Origin: Lineus longissimus
Taxonomy: Eukaryota > Nemertea > Pilidiophora > Heteronemertea > Lineidae
Direction: 5' to 3'
DNA: 64,000 nt
Assembly (NCBI RefSeq): GCF_910592395.1
Contig: NC_088309.1
Location: 15,876,599 to 15,940,598, forward strand
Part shown: positions 8,194-20,896 of the stretch, in pieces
Position numbering within the stretch: position 1 is the first letter of the stretch
Layout: each line of letters begins with the position of its first letter
Program-made: the position numbers and the translations under genes
The notes under the pieces: model-generated
Seen by the model: only the letters and a program-made list of their open reading frames with translations
Told to the model about the DNA's origin: nothing
Database searches by the model: none

Positions 8194-8323
8194 AGAATAT
8201 ATGTATTGTGGTGTCTGGTTCTTAGGGGTTTCTAAGCTAATTTGAGACAAAAAGGCCTGTAAGGGCTTTTGTTAAAATAGCTTAGAATTACCTAGATTCC
8301 TACCACCACAATACATATATTCT
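8194..8323. repeat. Palindromic terminus of Polinton A
   Basis: The outermost 130 bp of the element form an imperfect palindrome. The first and last 20 bp (8194-8213 and 8304-8323) are perfect inverted repeats; the arms continue with partial pairing (for example TTCTAAGCTA) to an asymmetric centre around GCCTGTAAGGGC. The termini of Polinton B have the same design and the same centre, but different arm sequences. Confidence 0.85.
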
Positions 8324-10153
8324 CTGGCTGGGAACAAGACAGTTTTCAAACCCAAGAAGCTGCTTCATTTGATCAAGAGTCTCATTCATCGTTTCACCAG
8401 TTTTGATAAAGTTCACATTAGTCCTGTCGTTATCACCAGACTTGCCTTGGTGTTTTCCCAAGGGCCCAAATATAGACCAACCGAGAACTGTGCGAACGGC
8501 ATACGGTTCACCTTCCCTGCCAATTCTGCTCTCGAAATGCACCTGAACTGCGGGAAAGTTGGTACCGATCAGCAAAGACACCTTGTCCTGATCCACACAC
8601 GGCAGTGTAATCCCCTCAAGGTGGCTCCACCTGGAGATATCTGTTGGCCTCGATGTCGAAATATTCAGCGTCTCTACTACTTTAACAGGCACCTGCACGG
8701 ATTCTGACCCCATCACAGCTTCCACAGTGAGTGTGGATTTTCTAACACTCATTGACGACTCACCAGTCAGTGTACATATGTCCATAGTCTCTGAACCAAT
8801 ACTAGGGATGTTCAGCTGATTAACCAAACTGCTATCTACAAAGGACTCTTCACTTGCAGAGTCAAGTAGTGCGTATGTCTTGATCGTGGCTCCATCTTTA
8901 CCGATTACCTTGACAGGAACAACTTGTAAGGCAATCTTAGTCGTTGGGGTGTCCGGCTTCGCATGTCCTAATGCATTGCTAGTTACATAAGTAACCGCAA
9001 AGTTCCCCGATTTGTCTGCTTTCTGCTCTGTTGCTTGTTCTTCTGCACGGATGTGCTCAGTCTGCGGCGGTTTCTCTCTGTGCAAAAGGCTGTGGTGTTT
9101 CCCTTTGCACACCCGACATCTCTGCTCGCTGCCGCAATCACCAACACCATGATTCTTGCGCCGACAATTAAAGCACAAACCCTTTGATCGCACCAGGGCA
9201 TGTCGCTGCTTCTGGCTTTTGGTCTTGAAGCTCGGACAGTTAATCAGATAATGGTCGGCGCCACAATCCCAACATTTCATCGTCCTTGACCGGTCTGCTG
9301 CAACCTGTGTCGCGAAGGTGGAGGCCCCCTCCTGAGGTCTCGGTGCATTTCCCTTTTTACTTGGGTTAGGCCTGCTGCTGTTGGTGTTTGACTTTGGGTG
9401 TTCCCCCACAAAGCCAAACACAGGGTCGTTACTTGCTTGGGCTGCAGTCTCGATGAACTCAACTATGTGTTTCAGGCCAGGGTTATCGCCCCTTTGCCGT
9501 ATCCTTTCGGCCTTGTCCTGAAACTGGCCCCTCAATCGAAGGGGAAGTCTCTTCACTATTAAACTAAGATTCGACATGTTCATCTCACTCATTGCTGACA
9601 ATGAATGCAAAGTTTCAAAGGTCATCCGCGCCTTGTCAGCAAAGTCTCTCAAGCCTTGCTTGTCGTTGGTCGCAATAGCTGGTCCCAGTGTCAGGGAGTC
9701 CACACAGGATTGTGAAATCATGTGTGGTCTGCCAAACCGCTGCTCCAACAGTTCAAGGGATTTCTTTAAACCCCCTGGTACACCTTCGAATCCTTTTATA
9801 GCCGTCTTAGCCTTCCCGTCCACAAACTGGAGCAGCCTCGACATCTGTTGCTCCTCAGACAAATCGTAGGCGGTCACCATTTGTCTGAAGCGAGACCTAA
9901 ACCTTAGGTACTCGCATGGCTCACCGGAGAACTTTACTACCTCCATGGGCGGAAGACTGTTCTTAACGGCAAGCCTTTCCAAGCTCTCAGCTACCTTTCC
10001 CATGTGTTGACCAATCACCGACGTTTCCATTGGACTGCTTGGTCTAGGTGTGTACGAACCACAAAGGCCACCAGGAGTAGGGCTAATGGCCGGGCAGTAG
10101 GTAATAGGAGCTCCGGGTTGCATCCCATAACTACTTGCTGCAGGATAGTAAAC

Positions 10154-10309
10154 TTGTCCACCAATGAGTACAGGTGTACCGCCACCAACAGGGTACACAG
10201 GTCCTGGTTCGATCACAGGTGTACCGCCACCAACAGGGTACACAGGTCCTGGTTCGACCACAGGTGTACCACCACCAACAGGGTACACAGGTCCTGGTTC
10301 GACCACAGA
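10154..10309. repeat. 48-bp coding minisatellite in BEL/Pao gag
   Basis: About three direct copies of a 48-bp unit encode the repeated VEPGPVYPVGGGTPV peptide; a further copy lies beyond the insertion at 11169-11216. Repeat slippage within gag is the likely origin. Confidence 0.85.
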
Positions 10310-11168
10310 TGTGGGAGATAGAGAGCCGAAGATTCAAGTGACGTCTAGGACCGTTTATTGATGGCATACAACATCGACATGCAGTGATGTACAGCAACAA
10401 TGACGACGGTTTTCTGAAAGTATACAAAGTTGTACCCATTCCAAGAAACTGAATAATAATACCAGTATAACATAGCAAATTGTTACGATCCTTATTAAAG
10501 TTATTTATTACAACCAAATGACACAGAGACACTATGCTCCAGTCTTAAAATTGTTTGAAACAGATTAAAACTCAATCACTAAATCCACACTGGGAAAAAC
10601 ACCACTGGATGGTGGCGGCACATGGTGATTAAAACAGGAACCAAATGAGAGAATTTTTGGACAGCACCCGTTGCCTATTTTTAGGGCAGAAAATCGCGAC
10701 ACCGAGGTCATTCATGGGTAAGAATGCCACAGGTGTATTTAAAGAACACTTAGACACGCTAGAATACACATGACAATCATTCAAAAGGGTATTTAGTTAT
10801 TTATTTCAAGCCAATTTGGCCAGCGCTTCCAATCCGGAAGCGGCATATCATGTGGACGAAATCGCCTTCTAGACTCGCTCTAAAATGGTCTTGCTACAGC
10901 CAAGTTAGGATTTGTCATGACTTTTCATTACCACTTACAGATCGTTAATGGCTTTTCCTCTCATTTGAGCTCCCACAGGAGGTAATCATCAGTTGCATAA
11001 GATGCAGAAAAATGCGATTTTCACCAAGCTCCCAATCGATGGAACTTGGTCGTTCATCCAAGATGGCGTAAGAGCACGATGTTGATCACGTGACAAACCC
11101 AGAACGGGAGACAACCGATATAAAGGGTGACCCAAAATAAACTGACTAAAGATTTCCAATCGATGACA
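10310..11168. mobile_element. Probable solo LTR inside BEL/Pao gag
   Basis: This 859-bp insert starts TGTGGGAG and ends GATGACA (TG...CA, indeed TGT...ACA), flanked by ACAGA / ACAGG, a near-perfect 5-bp duplication. No coding capacity. It has a TATAAA-like box near 11120. The internal domain of its parent element is absent, as expected after LTR-LTR recombination. Confidence 0.6.
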
Positions 11169-11569
11169 ACAGGTGTACCGCCACCAACAGGGTACACAGG
11201 TCCTGGTTCGACCACATCCCTACGTGGTTGTGGCCTGGAAGTGTAAGCCATCGAGTCGCCTACACCTTGTGACTGTTCACGCTCGAATACAGGGGCGTGG
11301 ACCGGCGAGCCTGTAGCACATTCAGCCCCCGTCGCAAATCTCACAGTCCTACCTCCTGTTCTAGACACAGCAGGTAATGTCGTGACTGTCTCTATGGGGC
11401 TTGGAAGATTCAAGACCGCGTTGGCACCTCCAGGCTGAAGATGTTCCCCTGCCGTGCTATGTCTTCTCTGTTCCAAGATCGAATCGATTTGTTCTTGAGT
11501 ACTGCTGATTTCTGCTTCCAGCCATTTTATCGTCGCATCCGACAAAAGATCAAGTCCAGTACGATCCAT

Positions 11570-12190
11570 CTTGTTGCGTTATTTGAACTATGTCGTCTCA
11601 TCTAACCGTAATCAACACGAGTGACAACGATTTGTACCAGCATAAAGTCTTTAATTCCAAAACAGGTGTGTACGGGTGCGGTTCAACTGCAAAGACAGAA
11701 TAAGAACAAACATAAGACTCTAAAAGATTGTCACATCCACCTTGAAGACGAAATCAAAATTGTCTTCCAGCAGGTGCTGCCGCCTGGGCTTACAGACATA
11801 AACTAAATTACCTGTGGCAATCACCATACATAACTTCAGTGGAAAATTGGGCATGACCGCTAGCCTAATACTGTCCCTAAAACCATGAGAAACGTAGCTT
11901 ATTGTCTTAGGATGTATCTAAAGATATTTGACCATACTCTTGCCACTGATTGCAATAGTTCTGCGCCCAAATCTAAGCGGGCCTTGAAACTGTATGAATA
12001 TGGCGCAGCATTCAAAGTTAGTCGACATTGCTGCATTTAGGGCTTGATTTTGCACAACTAAGGTTCACAATAACATGATATTTGTACAAGACATAGAACT
12101 TACATAACGTTAAACCCTCATGTCGAAATAAAGATGACACACCGTTCTTAAAGCACAAATAAGTTGAACTTTACGGCAATCCGCAAATCA
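11570..12190. other. BEL/Pao leader and non-coding junction
   Basis: Upstream of the gag start there is about 600 bp without a credible gene. It probably holds the BEL/Pao untranslated leader and possibly its LTR, but I could not define LTR ends or a primer-binding site. Confidence 0.35.
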
Positions 12191-15100
12191 ACGTCTTGAT
12201 GACTCCAAAATAGCGTGGGGAGTGAAAAACACGAGAAGAAAAAATAAGACGCTACTGTAAAGTCGCCCAGGAGCGGTCCAGACCAAAGACGTCCAGGAAC
12301 CGTCCAGACCAAAACGACACGACAACAGTTTTGGGGTTTGGTGCAAAGAACAACTGATGTCGTGGTATTTTGGTGTTGTTGACACCAAAATCGAACAACG
12401 TAGGACAATATTTGGTGTTGAGTGCAAATGCCAAAGATAATGTGGTATTGATGTTGTCACCTCCAAATAGGACAATGCCAGACAATATGTGGGGTTTAGT
12501 TCAAAGGCCATCATATATTGTGGTATTTTGATGGCCATCTCCAAATAAGAATTAATCGAGACAATATTTTGGGTATGGTACAAAGAACAACCGATATCGT
12601 GGTATTTTGATAGTGTTGCCTCCTGAATCGCATACAGTGTAGGACAGTATTTTGGGTTGAGTGCAAAGGCCAACAGATTTTGTGGTATTGGTGTAGTGAC
12701 CTCCAAATAGGAGAATGCCAGACAATATCTGATGTCGTCATCTCCTAAATAGGACAATTAAGACAATATTTTGGGGTTTGGTGCATAGACCAACAAATAT
12801 CGTAGTATTTGATGTTGTTGCCTACCAAATAAGACATCATAAGACAATGTTTGAGGTTAAGTGCAAAGCCCCACAGATATCGTGGTATTTGGTTGTCGTC
12901 ACTTCCTTAATAAGACAACACCAGACAATATCAGGGCTTTAGTGCAAAGACCAACATATATCGTTGTATTTTGATGTCGCCTTCTCCAAAATAGGATAAA
13001 TCGAGACAATGCTTAGGGTATTTTGATGTCTACTTCTACAAAATAGGATAAAGCGAGACAATACTTGGGGTTTAGTGCAATGGCCAATCGATATCGTAGC
13101 ATTTTGGTGCTCTCCTCAGAGAGCACATGTTGGATACCTCATGTGTCTGAGGGATACTTAATAGGTACTGGTCGTTGCCTCTTAAGTTGGACAACGCGAG
13201 ACAAGATTTGGGGGTTAATACCAAGACCAACTAATGTTGTGGTATTTTGGTGTTGTCACCTCCCAAATCGGACAACATATGACAATACTTGGGGTTTAGT
13301 GCAAAGGCCAACAGATATGGCATTTTGATGCTCTCCTCAGAGAGCACATGTTGGATACCTCATGTATCTAACGAATACTTATTGGGTACCGGTCATTGCC
13401 TCTGAAGTTGGACAACGCGAGACAAGATTGGGGGTTAATTCCAAGACCAACTGATATCGTGGTATTTTGGTGTCGCCTCCCAAATCAGAAAACACCAGAC
13501 AGTATTTGGGGTTTTTGATTGCGCAAAGACCATCAGATATCGTAGTATATTGGTGTCATCGCCTTCCAAATTGGACATCGCAGGATAATATTTGAGCTTT
13601 AGTTAAAAGACTAGCCCTGAAAGACCATCAGATATCGTAGTATATTGGTATCATCTCCTCCCAGATTGGACATCGCAGGATAATATTTGGGGTTTAGTCA
13701 AAGGCCAAAATATGGTATTTTGGTGTCGCCATCTCCAAAATAGGATAAATCTAGACAATAGTTGGGCTTTAGTGCAAAGGCCAACGGATATCATGATATT
13801 CTGATGCTCTCCTCAGAGAGCACATGTTGGATACCTCATGTATCTGAGAGATACTTATTGGGTACTGATTGCCTCCTAAGTTGGACAACACAAGACAAGA
13901 TTTGGGGTTGAATACCACAACCGATATCGTGGTATATTGATGTTGTCACCTCCAAAAAAGGACAACATTAGACAAGTGCAAAGGCCAAAGATATTGTGGT
14001 ATTGGTGTTGTCACCTCAAAATAGGTGAACGCTACACATTATTTGGGGTTAAGTTTAAAGGCCAACAGATATTGTGGTATTTTGGTGTTGCCATCTCCAA
14101 ATTAGGATTAATCGAGACAATATTTTTGGTATGATGCAAAGAACCACCGATATCGTGGTACTTTGATAGTGTTGCCTCTCAAATCGCGTACAATGTAGGA
14201 CAATATTTTGGGTTGAGTGCAATGGCAAACAGATATTGTGGTATTGGTGTCGTCACCTCCAAATAGGAGAACGCCAGACAATATCTGATGTCGTCACCTC
14301 CTAAATAGGACAATTAAGAAAATATTTTGGGGTGCATAGACCAACAAATGTCGTAGTATTTTGATGTTGTTGCCTCCCAAAGAAGACGTCATAAGACAAT
14401 GTCTGAGGTTAAGTGCAAAGCCCCACAGATATCACGGAATTTTGTTGTCGTCGCCTCTTAAATAGGACAACACCAGACAATACCAGGGCTTAAGTGCAAA
14501 GACAAACATATATCGTTGTATTTTGATGTCGCCTTCTCCAAAATAGGATAAATCGAGACAATACTTGGGGTATTTTGATGTCGCCTTCTCCAAAATAGGA
14601 TAATGCGAGAAAATACTTGGGGTTTAGTGCAATGGCCAACCGATATCGTAGCAGTTTTGTACTCTCCTCAGAGAGCACATGTTGGATACCTCATGTGTCT
14701 GACAGATACTTATTGGGTACTGGTCGTTGCCTCTCAAGTTGGACAACGCGAGACAAGATTTGGGGGTTAATACCAAGACCAACTAATGTTGTGGTATTTT
14801 GGTGTTGGCGCCTCCCAAATCGGACAACATACGACAATACTTGGGGTTTAGTGCAAAGGCCAACAGATATGGCATTTTCATGCTCTCCTCAGAGAGCACA
14901 TGTTGGATACCTCATGTGTCTAAGGGATATTTATACGGTACCGGTCGTTGCCTCTGAAGTTGGACAACGCGAATCAAGATTGGGGGTTAATTCCAAGATC
15001 AACTGATATCGTGGTATTTTGGTGTCGCCTCCCAAATCGGACAACGTAGGACAATATTTGGGGTCGAGTGCAAAGGCCAACATATATTGTGGTATTTGTG

Positions 15101-18100
15101 CCGCCACATCGAAATAGGAGAACACCAGACAATATTAGGCGATCTCCAAAATAGGATCAATCGAGCCTACATTTTGGTTTTAATGCAGGACAATATTTTC
15201 GATTGTGGGCAAAATCCAACAGATATCGTAGGACACCTTAAGACAATGTTTGGGTTTAAGTGCAAAGCTCTACAGATATCGTTTTATCTTGATGTTGTCA
15301 CCTCTCAAATAGGACATCGCAAGCCGATATTTGGGGATAAGTGCAATGGTTCACAGATATCGTGGTGTTTTGATGTCATTGCCACCCAAGTTGGACAACG
15401 CGACACAATATTTGGGGGTTTAGTGCAAAGGCAAACAGGTATCGGGGTATTTTGGTGTTGTCACTTCCCAAATAGTACACCAACAGACATTATTCGGGTT
15501 GAAGTGCAAAGACCATCAGATATTGTGGTATTTTTTTGTGTCATAACTTCCCAAATTGGACAACGAAAGATAATATTTGGGGTTTGCTGCAAAGGCCAAC
15601 AGATATGGTGGTATTCTGGTGTCGCCATTTCCAAAATAGGATAAGTCAAGACAAAGTTTGGGGTTAAGTGCAAAGGCCAACATATGTCTTTTCATTCTGA
15701 TGTTTTCCCCAGAGAGCACATCTTGGATACTTCATGTATCTGAAAGATTCTTATTGGGTACTGGTTGTTCCCTCTCAAGTTGCACAACGCAAAACAATAT
15801 TGGGGTTTAATACCAAGAGCAACTGACAACGTGGTGTTGGTGTCGTCACTTCCAAAATAGGACATCGCGAATCAATATGTGGGGTTTAGTGCATAGACAA
15901 ATATATATCTTAGTATGTTAATGTTCATGCCTCTCAAATCGGACTACGTAAGCTAATATTTGGGGTTCAGTGCAAAGACTGACAGATAGTGTGGTATTTT
16001 GATGTTGTCACCTCCCAAATAGGACAACACCAGACAGTATTTGGGGTTTTTAATAGCGCACAGACCATCATATATCGTATTATATTGGTGTCATCGCCTT
16101 CCAAATTGGACATCAAAGGATAATATTTGAGGTTTAGTTAAAAGACCAGCCCTGAAAGATCATCAGATATCGTAGTATATTGGTAACATCTCCTCCCAAG
16201 TTGGACATCGCAGATAAATATTTGGGGTTTAGTCAAAGGCCAAAAGATGGTATTTTGGTGTTGCCATCTCCAAAATAGGATAAATCGAGACAATAGTTGG
16301 GCTTTAGTGCAAAGGCCAACCGATATCATGCTATTTTGATGCTCTCCTCAGAGAACACTGGTTGGATACCTCATGTATCTGAGAGATACCTATTGGGTAC
16401 TGATTGCCTCCTAAGTTGGACAACACAAGACTTGGGGTTGAATACCACAACCGATATCGTGGTATTTTGATGTTGTCACCTCCAAAAAGGGACAACATTA
16501 GACAAGTGCAAAGGCCAAAGATATTGTGGTATTGGTACTGTCACCTCAAAATAGGACAACGCCACACAATATTTGGGGTCTAGTTGAAAGGCCAACAGAT
16601 ATTGTGGTATTTTGGTGTTGCCATCTCCAAATTAGGATTAATCGAGACAATATTTTAGGTATGGTGGAGAGAACAACCGATACTGTGGTATTTTAACAGT
16701 GTTGCTTCCCAAATCGCGTACACTGTAAGGAAATATTTTGGAGTTTAGTGCATAGACCAACGAATATCGTAGTATTTTGATGTTGTTGCCTCCCAAATGA
16801 GACATCAAGACAATGTTTGGGGTTAAGTGCAAAGCGCCACAGATAGCGCGGTATTTTGTTGTCGTCACCTCCTAAATAGGACAACACCAGACAATATCAG
16901 GGCTTCAGTGCAAAGGCAAACAGATATCGTTGTATTTTGATGTCGCCTTCTCCAAAATAGGATAAAGCGAGACAATACTTGGAGTCATGTGCTATGACCA
17001 ATCGATATCGTAGCATTTTGATGCTCTCCTCAGAGAGTACATGTTGGATACCTCATGTGTCTGACGGATACTTATTGGGTACTGGCTGTTGCCTCTCAAG
17101 TTGGACAACGCGCGACAAGATTTGGGTTCAAATACCAAGACCAACTGATATCGTGGTATTTTGGTATCGCCTCTCAAATCGGACAACATATAACAATACT
17201 TGGGGTTTAGTGTAAATGCCAACAGATATGACATTTTGATGCTCTCCTCAGAGTGCACATGTTGGATACCTCATGTGTCTGACGGATACTTATTGGGTAC
17301 CGGTCGTTGCCTCTGAAGTTGGACAACGCGAGAAAAGATTTGGGGTTAAATACCAAGACCAACTGATATCGTGGTATTTGGTGTCGCCTTCCAAATTGGA
17401 CAGCGTAGGACAATATTTGGGGTTGTGTGCAAAGGCCAACAGATTTTGTGGTATTGGTGTCATAACCTCGAAATAGGAGAATGTCAGACAATATTCGAAG
17501 TTGTCGCCTCCTAAATAGGACAATTAAGACAATATTTTGGGGTTTAGCAACAACAACATCAAAATACTACGATATATGTTGGTCTTGCATAAATCCGGCA
17601 ATGCAAGATAATACTTGGGGTTTAGTGCAAAAACCAACAGATATCGTAGCATTTTGATGTGTTGCCTACCAAATAGGACATCATAGTACCTAACAAGTAC
17701 CTGTCAGAAACATGAGGTATCCAACATGTGCTCTCTGCTGGGTAGAGTATCAAAATACCATGATATCTGTTTGCCTTTGGATTAAAGCCCAAATATTGTC
17801 CTGCGTTGTCTGATTTGGGAGGTGATGACATCAAAAAACCACAATTTCAGTTTTCTTAGTGCCACATCCTCAATATGGTCTAATGTTGTCCAATGAGAGG
17901 CTGTGACATAAAAATAACACGATATCTGTTGGTCTTCTAATTAAACCCCAATTTTTTTCTCTGCATTGTCCAACTTGAGGGGGAAGGACCAGAACTCAAC
18001 AAGTATTTGTCAGATACATGAGGTATCCAACATGTGCTCCTTCGGGAGAGCATCAAAATACCAAGTTATATCTTGGTGGCCTTTGCACAAAACCCCAAAT

Positions 18101-18830
18101 GTGTTCTTGATTTATCCTATTTTCGAGGTGGCGACAGTAAAATACCATGATATCCGTTTAACTTGGCACTAAACCCCAAATATTGTCTGGTGTTGCACTA
18201 AACCCCAAATATTGGCTCACGTTTGCTATTGGCTCACGTTTGATTTGAAAGGCAAGAACATCTAAATACCAAGCTATCTGCTGTTTTTTGCACAAATCCC
18301 CAAATATTGTCCCACGTTTTCCAACTTGGGAGGCAATGACATCAAAACACCACGATATCAGTTGGTCTTTGCACCGAGCCTGAAATATTGTCCGGTGTTA
18401 TCCCAATGTGGAAGTGACGACATCAAAATATCACGGTATCTGCTTATAGTTGCACTAAACCCCAAATATTGTCAGGTATTATCTGATTAGGGAAGTGACC
18501 ACGCCAAAATACCACGATATCGGTTGGTCTTTGCACTTAACCCCAAATGTTGACTGTGGTTCTCTTTTTTCGGAGGTGACAACACCAAAATATCATGTTA
18601 TCGGTTGGTTTTTTTGCACTAAAGCCCAAGTATTGTATCACGTTAAATGATTTGGCAGGCAAAACATCAGAATTCCTTGATATCAGTGGGTCTTGCACTA
18701 AAACCAAATATTGTCTTGTGTTTTCCTATTTGAGAGGCAACAACATCGAAATATCACCTCAGTCCAAATAGTCCGGGTTGCCCTATTTTGGAGGTAACGA
18801 CATGAAAATATCATGATATTAGTGGGTTTA
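12190..18830. repeat. Satellite array, unit about 75-85 bp, with orientation switch
   Basis: The region is a run of diverged units containing, in order, GATATCGTGGTATTTTG, GTCACCTCCCAAAT, GGACAAC, GACAATATTTGGGGTTTA and GTGCAAAGGCCAACA. Some units carry a longer variant with GCTCTCCTCAGAGAGC and ATGTTGGATACCTCATG. Blocks recur about 1.55 kb apart (near 13075 and 14629), indicating higher-order structure. From about 17690 to the end the units run in the opposite orientation, with a short extra flip near 17545. Reading frames here are by-products of the repeats. Confidence 0.9.
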
Positions 18831-20880
18831 TCAGTGGGGGAAAATATTCTGCGCCACCCTGTAGAAGTATGCACTGTAAGAAGCCTGCAGGAAGAGAAAG
18901 AGCTCTGCAGAGGAGTCAGCATAGAGGGTGGGATGTGAGGCATCATACCAAAAGAAAGCTGCCAATGTTAGCTCTGGTAGGATAGAAACAGATACAGCAG
19001 ATTCCTCATCATCACTTTTACTGAGTTTCGCCAACTTTGGAAATGATGAAAACAAACGCACTGCTGCGTTACAACAAAAACACAAGATGAAGACAGAACA
19101 TTATTATAAATTTCACTAATACAACTTTATTTTAACAACTTACACAACAGGAGGAATGAAAAACATGTTGGAGGCAACTTTACTTCACATAAACACTAAA
19201 CATTACAATGACCAATACCTTCTCTAACATTGACCCATATTGCGATCGCATATATTCTTGTCAGACCAATATTGCGATCACATTCTTGTCAAACTTTCTA
19301 TTGAAAATGGCACCCCTATGGAGACCAGTGCCACACAAAATCAAGATATAGCGTGCCATCCACCAAGATATTTTTTAAAGCATTTCACCTCCTGTAATTA
19401 TTAATAAATTTTAGTTTGATTTGTTATCGCCACGTTTTGATAGGAAGTCAGCACCCGAAGAGGAGTATTTTTTAGTCGCAACCTCGAATCGGTACAACGC
19501 TAAATATTAGTACATTAATCTCAGGATCGGTGAATTTCTTACATTCCCACGAGGCTTTAATCTCAAGTTAAAACTTGGCCAACATGATAACACGCATTTT
19601 GTCGAAATATATACAATTTTTGGGCAAGGTTTTGCTCATGATAATACCTAGGTATTCAGCGTATATGCTGATGCAGAGCCCAGGTCTACCTGGAGCCGAG
19701 TCTTCATCTATCTGTCCCCCTAGTCAATACATGAGAATTGTCTCCTGTTGCACATGCCCATGCCAAGGGTTTTTTCCCCAAGAATTTCAGCAGTGTTATC
19801 TGCAACATGATTTTATCAGAAAAACTGACCATCTAAAACGGGTTATCTACCTACTACCAGCAAAACATCCCAATCATGTATGTGATACTGCATCGAAATA
19901 AGTTAGTCCACCTGCAGCCTATTTGTATGGTGCAACCTAGCCACGCACTGGTGGGTGGCGCTTCCCCGTGTTTTGTAAGAGAACTTAGTGATTCTCGTAA
20001 AATATTTAGACAACAAAAGTACCTGTACGCTAGCTATGTATGTAGTGCCGCGAAAATAAAGACGTTGGTTTTATGATATAACAAGATTGTACTTTCTTCT
20101 GAATGATAATGATCCCGAGTCACCGTGTCGAACACAAAGACGACACACTATTCAAGATGATTAAAAGTATGTTTGATGGTTTTTATTATTGCTGTCCCTC
20201 ACATGATGATGGCACTGTTGGGTACTTTGAACAAGCAAGAAGTACCCAACAGTGGCATGCTGGCCAAGAAATGTATTAGGTACCCAATATGTGTCATAAT
20301 AGTAGGGCGCACTGAGAAGGATGATGTTTAGGTAGCAAAAAACATATATTCTAGCAGGAGCCCAACGTCAAAGGGATGCGTCATTGGCTGGTGGCCACCA
20401 TTTTGAAATGCGCATTCGAAGATCACACACAGAATGTTTCTTGAAATATGACACACATAGTATTTTATGACCTTGACCCATTTACTGAAATGTAGGTCAT
20501 ACTGACCTAAATGTCATTTCAACATGTACAGATGTCTAATAGGTGTCTACATATCCATGCCAATCTAGGTCTAGTACAAATAATGACAAAAGGTGCCACA
20601 AAATTGGTGAAATTTTAGGGTTACATCTATGTGGCCTTGGAAATAAGGTCAAGGTCATGATGCTTCGAGTACAATGTTAGACTTGTTCAGTTTAATCAAT
20701 GACATAAATTTAAAGATCACAAAGTGAAGGTTGGATTTCATAGGATTTTATGACCTTGGCCTACTTACACCTAAAGAGTAGGTCAAAATGACCTAAATCT
20801 TTGTCAATATATATAGATGCCTATAAATAGGTGTATATCAATATCAGTAGAATATCAAATTGAATGAGTCTACAACATTC
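18831..20880. other. Non-coding DNA with minor repeats
   Basis: No gene recognised. It holds a short direct repeat around TATTGCGATCGCA/TATTGCGATCACA (19240-19290), a perfect 15-bp inverted repeat (20213-20227 with 20240-20254) and, at 20470-20840, two diverged copies of a roughly 300-bp unit with GACCTTG and GTAGGTCA motifs. Confidence 0.5.
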
Positions 20881-20896
20881 CTAGACAAGTTGCATT

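Larger units (their letters stand above)
1..8323 (-). mobile_element. Polinton A (Maverick), partial, one terminus
   Basis: The left 8.3 kb is one end of a Maverick/Polinton element. Its genes match those of Polinton B (29264-61092) in the same relative order: polymerase, the 316-residue protein, then six further genes up to the terminus. The terminus is the palindromic end at 8194-8323. The other end, with integrase, ATPase and capsid genes, lies outside the window. The element interrupts a BEL/Pao gag-pro frame at 8323/8324. Copy A is richer than B in the 27-bp double-hairpin insertions and has fewer gene-breaking mutations. Confidence 0.9.
8324..11569 (-). pseudogene. BEL/Pao retrotransposon gag-protease, interrupted
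   Basis: The frame starts with an ATG at 11569 and is cut by a solo-LTR-like insert at 10310-11168; removing the insert plus one 5-bp duplication keeps the phase. It ends where Polinton A inserted (8323/8324), so RT and integrase are missing. Visible domains: tandem VEPGPVYPVGGG repeats (48-bp DNA units), a DUF1759-type gag domain (KFSGEPCEYLRFRSRF), two zinc knuckles (CWDCGADHYLINC and CFNCRRKNHGVGDC) with a further Cys/His pair, and an aspartic protease with ALLDSASEESFV. This order is typical of BEL/Pao Gag-Pro. Confidence 0.85.

Noticed and set aside
12190-18830. Many open frames of 60-190 codons
   Set aside because: They arise from the satellite units on both strands and share the repeat peptides; no codon-level conservation is visible.
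12190-18830. CRISPR-like regular repeats
   Set aside because: Eukaryotic context, diverged units without constant repeat/variable spacer pattern, and orientation switches.
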